A stretch of 9,607 nt of DNA from Gp6-AA40 sp050742535 (GCA_050742535.1 JBOGIQ010000232.1:1-9607), one strand, 5' to 3'. Numbered from the stretch's first letter, positions 1 through 5,909 are shown. Notes: a model not told the origin generated them from the letters alone. Numbers and translations are program-made.

Positions 1-27
1 GGCGCAGGGTTCCGAGTTCGTGGCGAA

Positions 28-66
28 CGTGAAACCCAACGCCGGCACACAGCACCGAACCTGAAC
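28..66 (-). repeat. GTTC-rich degenerate direct repeat, copy A
   Basis: Read on the minus strand this begins GTTCAGGTTCGGTGCTGTGT. It aligns with a second copy at 1881-1920 in the same orientation. By hand count 34 of 40 aligned columns match, with five mismatches and one single-base gap. The copy abuts the point where the ADOP-like reading frame is lost. The sequence is GTTC-rich and low in complexity, so it may belong to a dispersed intergenic repeat family rather than being an insertion footprint. Confidence 0.55.
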
Positions 67-67
67 G

Positions 68-171
68 CGTGCCGATGCCGAGCGCGACCGCCACACGGTA
101 ACCGTCGCAAAGGCCGGCGCCCTTCGCAACGTACGCACCCCGTAACGCACGTCGTTGCGGAGATCGTCCAT
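68..171 (-). pseudogene. N-terminal remnant of an ADOP/MacB-like ABC permease
   Basis: The minus-strand ATG at 171-169 opens a reading frame containing DLRNDVRYGVRTLRRAPAF followed by ATVTV. This matches the conserved start of acidobacterial duplicated orphan permeases, typically DLRYGLRMLRRSPGF, just before their first membrane helix. The frame is then lost: the expected helix start (family form LTLALGIGAN) continues in another frame as VAVALGIGT, about 94-68. After that the sequence runs into the GTTC-rich repeat. Full ADOP proteins are roughly 800 residues, so only about 35 residues of the N-terminus remain here. The family assignment rests on this short conserved stretch. Intact members are inner-membrane permease subunits with MacB-type periplasmic domains. 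The stub lies 165 bases downstream of the TIGR03435 pseudogene on the same strand. Confidence 0.62.
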
Positions 172-197
172 GAACCATGTGCCCGACGTGGCTGGCA

Positions 198-220
198 CCA
201 ACAAACATCCCCTTCGGGGA
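198..220 (-). terminator. Possible weak terminator after the TIGR03435 gene
   Basis: A perfect 5-bp stem TCCCC/GGGGA with a 3-base loop occupies 208-220. On the minus strand it is followed by the moderately T-rich TGTTTGTTGG. It lies about 115 bases past the stop of the TIGR03435 reading frame. The stem is short and the T-tract is interrupted, so this is a weak candidate. The rest of 172-336 shows no convincing gene on either strand. Confidence 0.25.
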
Positions 221-336
221 CCTGAGCGCCGATCCCGCTTGTTCCCACGGCTCGATGCCAAACCCACGGTTTTTCTCGCAGGGGATTCCGATGCTGCTAT
301 TGCGTCGCAGGCAGTTCGACTCCAAGGCGGCCCCGT

Positions 337-1568
337 TTAATCCGCGGGTGGGCGTTCCGCCGACTGGATCACAAGCACGTCGATGGGCGCCCGCTGCGCT
401 TCGAGCTTCAGCCCGAGCTGTTCCTGAATCGCGGCGAACAGCGTCGTGCCGTCATTGAAGGCGCTTGGGGGGCCGCCGGCGGCGGTGGTCGGGTCCGGCG
501 TCCACGTCAGATCCAGATCGAACGTGCCTGTCAATCCCGTTCGATCGATGACGAATCGGCCGGTTTGCGGGGCGAGGTACCGCGCGAAATCCGCGAGCGC
601 GACACCGCTCATCGCGGCCAGGCCCGCGACCGAGCGTGAGCCGCAGAATCCGCGCTCAACCTCCGGCGTCTTTAGTGGCGCGCCCCCTTTCTCCGCGATG
701 ACTCGCGCCGCTTCGCACTGGCCGTCGGACTGCCGGAGCCGCGGTCCGAGCCGGCGATCCGATCTCGCGGGCACCAGGGCATAGACGGGCATCTCGCGTG
801 TTTCACGTCTGAGGACCAGCTTGAATCGCGTCGCAAGCAAGTTCTGCATCATGGCCATCGTCTGCAGACGGCTCGCCATCCGTTCGGGTGCGTTCGCGAC
901 AATATCCCAGCGGTCGCGTTCGAGCCAGTCCGGCGCGTTCGCACCGGGCACGATCTGAACGCCCTGGACATCGTAGGCGTTGCGGACGATGTGGAAGAGC
1001 GTTATGTTCTGGGCGGTGAGCTGGCCGTTCGGCGCCACCACGAACGACAGCCCCGGGGGGCGCGGCTCGGCCGACACGTTGGCCTTGATCGAGGCGACCT
1101 CGAACTGGAGGTTCGCCGGCGGCCCCTGCGCCCGGCCCTGCGAGGCTGCGCTCAGTGCACCCGCGGCGATCGGCGCGCAGAGGACGGCCCCGTACACGCA
1201 CACCAGTGCCAGCCGCTTCGCCGCGGTCCTCGGCCGTCCTGAATCGCCCGGCCTGATCAACTCGATGCGGCGACGCGGATCCCAGCCGCTGGTCCCGGCC
1301 ACACACGCCAGCGGCGAGGCGACAGATGCGCCGCAGATTTCGAGGCCAGGCCGGGGGATTGTGGGTGTGCGGCGCCACTTAAACTGCGCACCGAGACTGA
1401 CCAGCCACGCGAACGGCACCAGGAACTTCACGGACGCGGCCGTCAAGAGCCAACACCGAACACGTGCGCGGTTGCGGCGCAGCGCCAACGCGACCAGCCA
1501 CACGGCCCGGCAAAGAGGGTCGACTGCCAGAGGTGATTCGCGAGCGCGGACGACAACCACAGCGTCAT
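337..1568 (-). pseudogene. Broken M56/BlaR1-like membrane peptidase fused to TIGR03435 domain
   Basis: The natural start is the ATG at 1568-1566, giving MTLWLSSALANHLWQSTLFAG, the usual opening of acidobacterial M56/BlaR1-like proteins. A one-base loss around 1504-1511 then shifts the frame; the continuation VWLVALALRRNRARVR and AASVKFLVPFAWLVSLG reads in the frame that opens at GTG 1560. Numbered from that GTG, the membrane segment runs to about residue 62. It joins directly to a segment near residues 73-100 (ASPLACVAGTSG) that in intact homologues lies after the metallopeptidase domain. The HExxH zinc motif and its surroundings, normally some 200 residues, are absent. A hydrophobic helix (about 116-138) and then a complete-looking TIGR03435 domain (FEVASIKAN near 153 to IDVLVIQSAERP at the end) follow. 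TIGR03435 has no established function. The gene overlaps the BlaI remnant by ATGA. The C-terminal domain may still be expressed from the GTG, but the peptidase function is lost. Confidence 0.8.
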
Positions 1569-1654
1569 GGGGGCCTGCCTTTCTTGGTAATGCGCTTGAG
1601 TGGTTCCTCGGCTTCCTTGATGTCCTCGAGCGTCAACCTGCCGGACCTGGTCAA
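1565..1654 (-). pseudogene. C-terminal remnant of a BlaI/MecI-type repressor
   Basis: In the minus-strand frame ending at the TGA 1567-1565, about 29 codons read LTRSGR followed by LTLEDIKEAEEPLKRITKK and GRPP. This resembles the helical dimerisation tail of BlaI-family repressors that sit directly upstream of M56/TIGR03435 genes in Acidobacteriota. Its TGA overlaps the ATG of the M56 pseudogene as ATGA, the arrangement expected of a translationally coupled repressor/sensor pair. Further upstream the frame soon meets a stop (near 1680) and no winged-helix DNA-binding domain is recognisable, so the body of the gene has been deleted or scrambled. Intact BlaI proteins are about 120-130 residues and bind operators upstream of their operon. 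The assignment rests on a short tail plus position and overlap. Confidence 0.6.
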
Positions 1655-1880
1655 GGGATGTCTTTGCCCTAGAGGCAACTACGGTATCCGCCTCGCCGCG
1701 CGCGGGTCAGAAGGCCGCGCTGGGACAACTCTACGACACATCAGGGGACCCAGATCGCCGCCGTGCCCGTGATACCGCATGGGAACAGGTGGAAGCGCGG
1801 GTCCGTCGGCCCTGGACTCGAGTGCGCGGATCCGCCCGACGACTCCGCGACTCCAGCGAGTTCCCCGATGTCGCCCGGAC
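1655..1880. other. Gene-free stretch upstream of the BlaI remnant
   Basis: No convincing coding region is seen on either strand. Short open frames exist, but all have GC-driven composition and no recognisable family signature. A minus-strand stretch around 1683-1741 faintly resembles the end of a winged helix (LSQRGLLTRARR), which would suit lost BlaI sequence, but it is too weak to call. The stretch is probably decayed DNA of the same accessory block. Confidence 0.4.
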
Positions 1881-1920
1881 CGTGGAACCCGAACATCGGA
1901 ACACAGCACCGAACGTGAAC
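1881..1920 (-). repeat. GTTC-rich degenerate direct repeat, copy B
   Basis: Read on the minus strand this begins GTTCACGTTCGGTGCTGTGT and matches copy A (28-66) at about 34 of 40 aligned columns, in the same orientation and about 1.85 kb away. More GTTC/GAAC-like sequence continues to about 1940. The two copies bracket the decayed BlaI/M56/ADOP block, and copy B sits directly before the promoter of the first intact gene. Confidence 0.55.
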
Positions 1921-1958
1921 ACGAACCGGGAACAGAGAACCCGGAAGTGTGAACTTTC

Positions 1959-1964
1959 TATAAT
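1959..1964 (+). promoter_or_regulatory. -10 box TATAAT, probable leaderless start
   Basis: A perfect TATAAT ends six bases before the ATG at 1971. The usual -10 to start-site distance would put transcription initiation at or next to the A of that ATG, so no 5' leader and no ribosome binding site are expected. No good -35 hexamer is visible 16-18 bases upstream. Confidence 0.55.
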
Positions 1965-1970
1965 GTCCTG

Positions 1971-2468
1971 ATGGTTGCGCTGCGGTACGCGTATGTGCTC
2001 GCCCTCGTCGTGTGGCTGGGCGGCATGGCCGCGCTCGGCGCAATCGTCGCGCCGGCGACGTTTCAAGTGCTGCAGGCAAGCGCGCCGGACATCGGACGGG
2101 CACTGGCTGGCGAGCTGTTCGGCCGGATTCTTGCGCGGTTCCACTACGTCGCGTATGCATGCGGCGGCATCATGCTGATCAGCATGACGGCGATCGCGAT
2201 CCTCGGCCCCCGGCCGCGCGCATTTGCCGTGCGGCTGGCGATCATCGCAGCGATGCTGCTGATCGCGCTCTACTCGGGCTTCATCGTGCTGACGACCATC
2301 GATGCCATCCAGCTGGAAGTCGGGCAACTGCCGTCGCTGCTTCCCGCGGACGACGTCAGGCGGATCCGGTTCGACGAGCTGCATCGCCTCTCGACGCGCC
2401 TGATGGCTGCCAACATCGTGGGAGCGCTCGCGCTGCTGTTCTGGGAAGCGCGCGACGACGGCCGGTGA
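1971..2468 (+). CDS. DUF4149 domain-containing membrane protein
   Basis: The 165-aa hydrophobic protein has four predicted membrane helices at about residues 5-28, 57-79, 87-109 and 142-160. Its layout fits the DUF4149 (TMEM205-like) family: an N-terminal VVWLGGMAALGAIVAPATF segment, the middle FGRILARFHYVAY, and a conserved DELHRLSTRLM just before the last helix. Family members are small inner-membrane proteins of unknown biochemical role, so no specific function is inferred. The start ATG is favoured because a consensus TATAAT ends six bases upstream; there is no Shine-Dalgarno sequence, which suggests leaderless translation. Its TGA overlaps the ATG of the isocitrate dehydrogenase gene by one base (TGATG), so the two are very likely co-transcribed and possibly translationally coupled. 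The link between the two functions is not obvious. Length is normal for the family. Confidence 0.85.
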   Translation: MVALRYAYVLALVVWLGGMAALGAIVAPATFQVLQASAPDIGRALAGELFGRILARFHYVAYACGGIMLISMTAIAILGPRPRAFAVRLAIIAAMLLIALYSGFIVLTTIDAIQLEVGQLPSLLPADDVRRIRFDELHRLSTRLMAANIVGALALLFWEARDDGR

Positions 2469-3466
2469 TGACGCGGACCATTACGCTCATCGAGGGCGAC
2501 GGCATCGGTCCTGAAGTCACGGCGGCGGTGGTCAGGGTTCTCGACTGCGCCGGCTTCACCGTCAACTGGGAGCGGCATCTGGCCGGCGTGCTGGCCCTCG
2601 AGAAGCACGGCGACACGCTGCCCGCGGAGCTGCTCGATTCGATCTCCCGCAATAAAGTCGCGCTGAAGGGACCGGTGACCACTCCCGTCGGCGGTGGATT
2701 CACGAGCGTCAACGTTGGACTGCGCAAGGCGCTGGATCTGTACGTCAACCTGCGGCCCGTCTGGAACATCCCCTCGGTGAAATCGCGGTACGACGGCATC
2801 GATCTGGTGATCGTCCGCGAGAACACCGAGGACCTCTATGCCGGTCTCGAACACGAAGTCGTCCCCGGCGTGGTCGAGAGCCTGAAAATCATCACGGCCG
2901 ACGCGTCGAGGCGCGTCGCCACCTTCGCCTTCGAATACGCCAGGACCCACGGGCGGAAGCGCGTCACGGCCGTCCACAAGGCGAACATCATGAAGATGGC
3001 CGACGGGCTGTTCCTGCGCACCGTGCAGGAAGTCGCCGCGCGGTATCCGGACATCCGCAGCGACGACCGGATCGTGGACGCCGCCTGCATGCACCTGGTC
3101 ATGAACCCGGCGCAGTTCGACGTCCTCCTGCTGCCCAACCTGTACGGAGACATCGTCTCGGACCTCTGTGCCGGACTCGTCGGCGGGCTGGGCGTGGTGC
3201 CAGGGGCGAACCTCGGAGCGGAAATCGGTGTGTTCGAGGCCGTACACGGGAGCGCTCCGGACATTGCCGGCCAGGGAATCGCCAACCCGATGGCACTGCT
3301 GCATTCGGCCGTTCTGATGCTGCGACACATCAACGAGGGCGCAATCGCGGATCGAATCATGGCGGCCCTCGCCGCGGTTATGGGCGAGGGGAAAATTCGC
3401 ACGCGCGACCTGGGCGGCACGGCGTCCACCGTGGAGTTCGCCGAGGCCATCTGCCGCCGCCTCTAA
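2468..3466 (+). CDS. NAD-dependent isocitrate dehydrogenase (isocitrate/isopropylmalate dehydrogenase family)
   Basis: This 332-aa cytoplasmic enzyme should oxidatively decarboxylate isocitrate to 2-oxoglutarate in the TCA cycle. The order of motifs fits the short IDH3-like form: LIEGDGIGPEV (7-17), LKGPVTTPVGGGFTSVNVGL with the isocitrate-binding S80, N82 and R86, then R96, RENTEDLYAG (117-126) with R117 and Y124, HKANIMKMADG with K171, NLYGDIVSD (224-232) with metal-ligand aspartates D228 and D232, and HGSAPDIAG (260-268). The SxNxxxR pattern argues for isocitrate rather than 3-isopropylmalate. D265-I266 stand where NADP enzymes such as E. coli Icd have Lys-Tyr, which predicts NAD+ use. The start ATG overlaps the upstream stop by one base. 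The frame stays open upstream through the DUF4149 gene, but the homology begins at this ATG. Some homologues use other beta-decarboxylating substrates, so specificity is inferred. Confidence 0.92.
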   Translation: MTRTITLIEGDGIGPEVTAAVVRVLDCAGFTVNWERHLAGVLALEKHGDTLPAELLDSISRNKVALKGPVTTPVGGGFTSVNVGLRKALDLYVNLRPVWNIPSVKSRYDGIDLVIVRENTEDLYAGLEHEVVPGVVESLKIITADASRRVATFAFEYARTHGRKRVTAVHKANIMKMADGLFLRTVQEVAARYPDIRSDDRIVDAACMHLVMNPAQFDVLLLPNLYGDIVSDLCAGLVGGLGVVPGANLGAEIGVFEAVHGSAPDIAGQGIANPMALLHSAVLMLRHINEGAIADRIMAALAAVMGEGKIRTRDLGGTASTVEFAEAICRRL

Positions 3467-3481
3467 GGGGGCCGGGTTTCC

Positions 3482-3490
3482 TGCTATAGT
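3482..3490 (+). promoter_or_regulatory. Extended -10 box TGCTATAGT before the acyltransferase gene
   Basis: TGCTATAGT is a TGn-extended -10 element located in the 37 bases between the isocitrate dehydrogenase stop and the acyltransferase ATG. Initiation about seven bases downstream would fall at the TTG 3498 or just before the ATG 3504, giving a leaderless or nearly leaderless transcript. The flanking CTATARTNYCCTG pattern is shared with the promoter at 1959. No clear -35 box is seen. Confidence 0.45.
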
Positions 3491-3503
3491 CCCTGCCTTG
3501 GCG

Positions 3504-4628
3504 ATGCTCGACGAAATTACGCGCGCCGTGCTCTCCCGGGACGAAATCGCGAAATACCTCGAGGGAACGTCAGGCGAGAGCGGTCGTGAGGCGCGCGAAC
3601 GGATCGAGGAGTACCTCGAGGAGCTGCGGACCACTCAGCGTTACTCGATGTACCGTGCGCTGAAGCATCCGGTCTACCTGCTGCTCCGCAACGTGGAGCG
3701 CATCGGCGAAAACATCGAGGCGGCGATGGCGGCCACGCGCAGCGGCCGCGTCGTCTACGTCTCCAACCATCGCAGCCATTTCGACTACCTGGTCGAGCCG
3801 CTGGTCCTCGACGACAATGGCGTCAGGCCGCCGGTGATTGCCGCCGGCATCAACGTGTTCGGCGGGCCATTGGGTTTACTCTGGCGCCATGTCGCGGGAG
3901 CGATGCCGATCCGCCGCAACTCGCGCGACGCCGTGTACCTGATGACGCTGAAGGCGTATGTCGCCGAACTCCTGCGCAAACAGGACATGTTCTTTTTCCC
4001 GGAAGGCGGCCGCAGCTACAGCGGCGAGCTCAAGCCGGCGAAGACCGGACTGCTGAACGCCGCCCTTCAGGCCGAGCACCCGCACATCCTGTTCGTCCCG
4101 GCCGCCGTGTCGTACGACCTCGTGGTTGAAGACCAGGTGCTCGCGCGCCAACGGGTGAAACGCGTGCAGCGTCCGTTCAGCCGGGAGATTGCTGAGATCG
4201 CGCGCTTCGCGGTCGGTTACAAGTCGCGCGCGTTCGTGACGTTCGGTGCGCCGATCTCGGTTGACGGCGTGGACCCGAACTCCCGCCGCTCCGTCCTCGA
4301 CTTCGCGCATACGCTGATGAAGACCGTCGGGCGGCTGTACAAGGTACTGCCGACGGCGCTCGTCTCCGCGGCGATGCGCCCGTCGATCACACGTCGTGAG
4401 CTCGAGGAGCGCGCAACCGCACTGATTGAAACGCTCGCCGCCGGCGGCGCCAACCTCGGCGTCACGAGCGGATCACAGGCCGTTGACGCCGCCATCGAAC
4501 CGCTCGAGGGGCGCGGAGTCATCGTCGCGGAAAACGGCCGGTTGCGCGTTCGTGACCGCAACGTGCTGCGCTACTACGCGCGATCGCTCGACCATCTGCT
4601 CGAGTCTCCTTCCCGGCGCACCCACTAA
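3504..4628 (+). CDS. Short PlsB-like glycerol-3-phosphate acyltransferase (1-acyltransferase family)
   Basis: The 374-aa protein carries all four blocks of the glycerolipid acyltransferase superfamily: block I NHRSHFDYL with the catalytic HxxxxD pair (H89, D94 from this start), block II GAMPIRRN (about 132-139), block III FFPEGGRS (about 164-171), and block IV FVPAAVSYD. EGGRS and the C-terminal VLRYYARSLDHLL are features of PlsB/GPAT-type enzymes rather than PlsC, so transfer of an acyl group to glycerol-3-phosphate, the first step of phospholipid synthesis at the inner membrane, is the likely role. E. coli PlsB is about 800 residues, so this is a compact form. No membrane helix is obvious. 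The start is uncertain: ATG 3504 is preferred, but TTG 3498 two codons upstream is also in frame; neither has a Shine-Dalgarno sequence. The proline dehydrogenase gene follows three bases after the stop, implying an operon. Confidence 0.85.
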   Translation: MLDEITRAVLSRDEIAKYLEGTSGESGREARERIEEYLEELRTTQRYSMYRALKHPVYLLLRNVERIGENIEAAMAATRSGRVVYVSNHRSHFDYLVEPLVLDDNGVRPPVIAAGINVFGGPLGLLWRHVAGAMPIRRNSRDAVYLMTLKAYVAELLRKQDMFFFPEGGRSYSGELKPAKTGLLNAALQAEHPHILFVPAAVSYDLVVEDQVLARQRVKRVQRPFSREIAEIARFAVGYKSRAFVTFGAPISVDGVDPNSRRSVLDFAHTLMKTVGRLYKVLPTALVSAAMRPSITRRELEERATALIETLAAGGANLGVTSGSQAVDAAIEPLEGRGVIVAENGRLRVRDRNVLRYYARSLDHLLESPSRRTH

Positions 4629-4631
4629 TCG

Positions 4632-5564
4632 ATGTACGGCGGCTCCAAAGCGCTGTTCTTCGCCTTGTCGCGAAGCACAGCGCTCAAACGGCTGTCGTCG
4701 AAGTACGGCATGGCCACGCCGGAGAGCTTCGCGCGGCGGTTCATTGCCGGTGAAACGGTGGAAGAAGCCATCCGCGACGCGCGCATCCTGCAAGCGCGCG
4801 GCATGCTGCTGACGCTCGACTACCTCGGCGAAAGCGTCAGCACCACCGACGAAGCATCGGCCGCCACGCGCGAATACGTCCGCCTCATCGACGTCATCGT
4901 GAAGTCCGGCATAGAAAGGAACATCTCGCTGAAGCTGACGCAGCTGGGCGTCACCGTCGACCGCGCCACGTGCGTGGACAACCTCCGCCGCATCCTCGAT
5001 CCCGCCGGGAAACACGGGTTCTTCGTCCGCATCGACATGGAGAACTCGCCCTACACCGCCGTGACGATGGAGGTGTTCGACACACTCTGGCAGCTGGAGT
5101 ACCGCAATATCGGCCTGGCACTGCAGGCGGCGCTTCACCGGACGGAGCAGGACGTGCGGCGGATGATCGACCTGGGCGCCCGCGTCCGCCTGGTCAAGGG
5201 GGCGTATAAGGAGTCGCCGGCCGTGGCGATCCAGGCCAAGCAGGACGTCGACGCTGCGTTCATCCGACTGATGCAGCTCCTGCTCGACGAGGGCACCTAC
5301 CCCGCAATTGCCACCCACGACGAGGGGATCATCGCCACCACGTGCAACTACGCCCGCACCCGGAACATCGCTCGCGACCGGTTCGAGTTCCAGATGCTGT
5401 ATGGAATCCGACGCGACCTGCAGACCAGCCTCGTCGCGGACGGCCACCGGATGCGAATTTATTTACCGTTCGGGAGGCAGTGGTTTCCGTACTTCATGCG
5501 GCGGCTGGGCGAGCGTCCGGCCAATGTTGGCTTCGTTTTACGGGCGATTCTCCGCGAGCGATAG
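4632..5564 (+). CDS. Monofunctional proline dehydrogenase (FAD-dependent)
   Basis: The 310-aa enzyme should oxidise L-proline to delta-1-pyrroline-5-carboxylate with FAD and pass electrons to the respiratory chain, the first step of proline catabolism. Family motifs appear in order: SLKLTQLG (99-106), RIDMENS (133-139), RLVKGAYKE (186-194), IATHD (226-230), FEFQMLYGIRRDL (251-263) and the C-terminal signature from RIYLPFGRQWFPYF to MRRLGERPAN (275-298). R290, R291 and E294 match the proline-binding RRxxE cluster of Thermus/PutA-type PRODH domains. Length is that of stand-alone enzymes, not bifunctional PutA; no P5C dehydrogenase gene is in the window. The ATG is three bases past the acyltransferase stop and has no clear Shine-Dalgarno, so translation probably depends on coupling. 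No terminator with a T-tract is seen just after the stop. Confidence 0.93.
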   Translation: MYGGSKALFFALSRSTALKRLSSKYGMATPESFARRFIAGETVEEAIRDARILQARGMLLTLDYLGESVSTTDEASAATREYVRLIDVIVKSGIERNISLKLTQLGVTVDRATCVDNLRRILDPAGKHGFFVRIDMENSPYTAVTMEVFDTLWQLEYRNIGLALQAALHRTEQDVRRMIDLGARVRLVKGAYKESPAVAIQAKQDVDAAFIRLMQLLLDEGTYPAIATHDEGIIATTCNYARTRNIARDRFEFQMLYGIRRDLQTSLVADGHRMRIYLPFGRQWFPYFMRRLGERPANVGFVLRAILRER

Positions 5565-5820
5565 CCGCGGCGGCGCGCCTCGGGCGCTACGGCTGAGACG
5601 GTGTTTCCCCTGTGCAGTAGTGGGAATGGCGTTCGGAGTTCAGACATTAGTTCAGCCGACCGTCCGATTCTTCTAAAGCGCTACCGACTTTCTGAGTGCA
5701 CTCTTGAGACACCATCCAGCGCCTCCCTCCGTAAACACCTGAGCCTGAATAGCTTGCTTTCCGAGTAGGTCATCTGGCACCCCTCTTGATATCTCTGCCG
5801 GCGGAGGCCTTGCGGATGTC
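5565..5820. other. Non-coding stretch after proline dehydrogenase
   Basis: No supported gene lies here on either strand; the open frames are short and lack family features. From about 5640 to 5790 the DNA is visibly less GC-rich than the flanking genes, as expected for a promoter region or untranslated leader. No convincing -35/-10 pair could be placed. No cloverleaf or recognisable riboswitch core was found by eye. The promoter of the following small gene is presumably within this stretch. Confidence 0.5.
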
Positions 5821-5882
5821 TCGCCGTAGCCTTTACGCGGCGAAGGCGGACCGAGCGGACGTTAGGGAACGTCCTAACCGTC
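5821..5882 (+). promoter_or_regulatory. Structured leader with competing hairpins upstream of small Cys/His gene
   Basis: Two sets of alternative stems are visible. First, TCGCCG (5821-5826) can pair with CGGCGA (5838-5843), or GCCTT (5829-5833) can pair with AAGGC (5843-5847). Second, GGACGTT (5857-5863) pairs perfectly with AACGTCC (5868-5874) around an AGGG loop; alternatively GTTAGG (5861-5866) pairs with CCTAAC (5873-5878), extended by GAC/GTC after one bulged C. Members of each pair exclude each other. The structures end 10 bases before the AAGGGGAA ribosome binding site. This could be a cis-regulatory RNA, a protein site or an intergenic repeat; I do not recognise a known Rfam class. 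Confidence 0.4.
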
Positions 5883-5892
5883 AGGGACTACC

Positions 5893-5900
5893 AAGGGGAA
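5893..5900 (+). promoter_or_regulatory. Ribosome binding site AAGGGGAA
   Basis: A purine-rich AAGGGGAA lies nine bases before the ATG at 5910, which supports that start. A CCCCT at about 5780-5784 could base-pair with AGGGG and mask it, but this long-range pairing is speculative. Confidence 0.6.
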
Positions 5901-5909
5901 CGCACAATC

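Noticed and set aside
980..1672. A 230-aa plus-strand open frame across the M56/TIGR03435 pseudogene
   Set aside because: It has no family signature, and the minus strand reads as TIGR03435 and M56 segments over the same bases.
1683..1741. A possible piece of BlaI winged helix on the minus strand (LSQRGLLTRARR)
   Set aside because: The resemblance is too short and would need frame changes to join the BlaI tail; noted only as compatible with decay.
1789..1971. A 60-aa plus-strand frame just before the DUF4149 gene
   Set aside because: It runs through the GTTC/GAAC-rich repeat and the promoter, lacks an RBS and shows no conserved motif.
2012..2467. Upstream extension of isocitrate dehydrogenase, in frame through the DUF4149 gene
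   Set aside because: The extension is Arg/Ala-rich without family similarity, while the other frame encodes a clear four-helix DUF4149 protein; the family start LIEGDGIGPEV fits ATG 2468.
2270..3634. A 454-aa open frame on the minus strand opposite the isocitrate dehydrogenase gene
   Set aside because: The plus strand has clear family motifs throughout; the antisense frame is a GC-rich shadow with no recognisable domain.
4473..5447. A 324-aa open frame on the minus strand opposite the acyltransferase and proline dehydrogenase genes
   Set aside because: It is antisense to well-supported genes, rich in His/Asp/Arg/Val as shadows in GC-rich DNA are, and spans two unrelated genes.
5565..5909. 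A possible tRNA or known riboswitch in the 345-base gap
   Set aside because: No cloverleaf, TTCGA-type T-loop or familiar riboswitch core could be assembled by eye; a covariance-model scan would be decisive.
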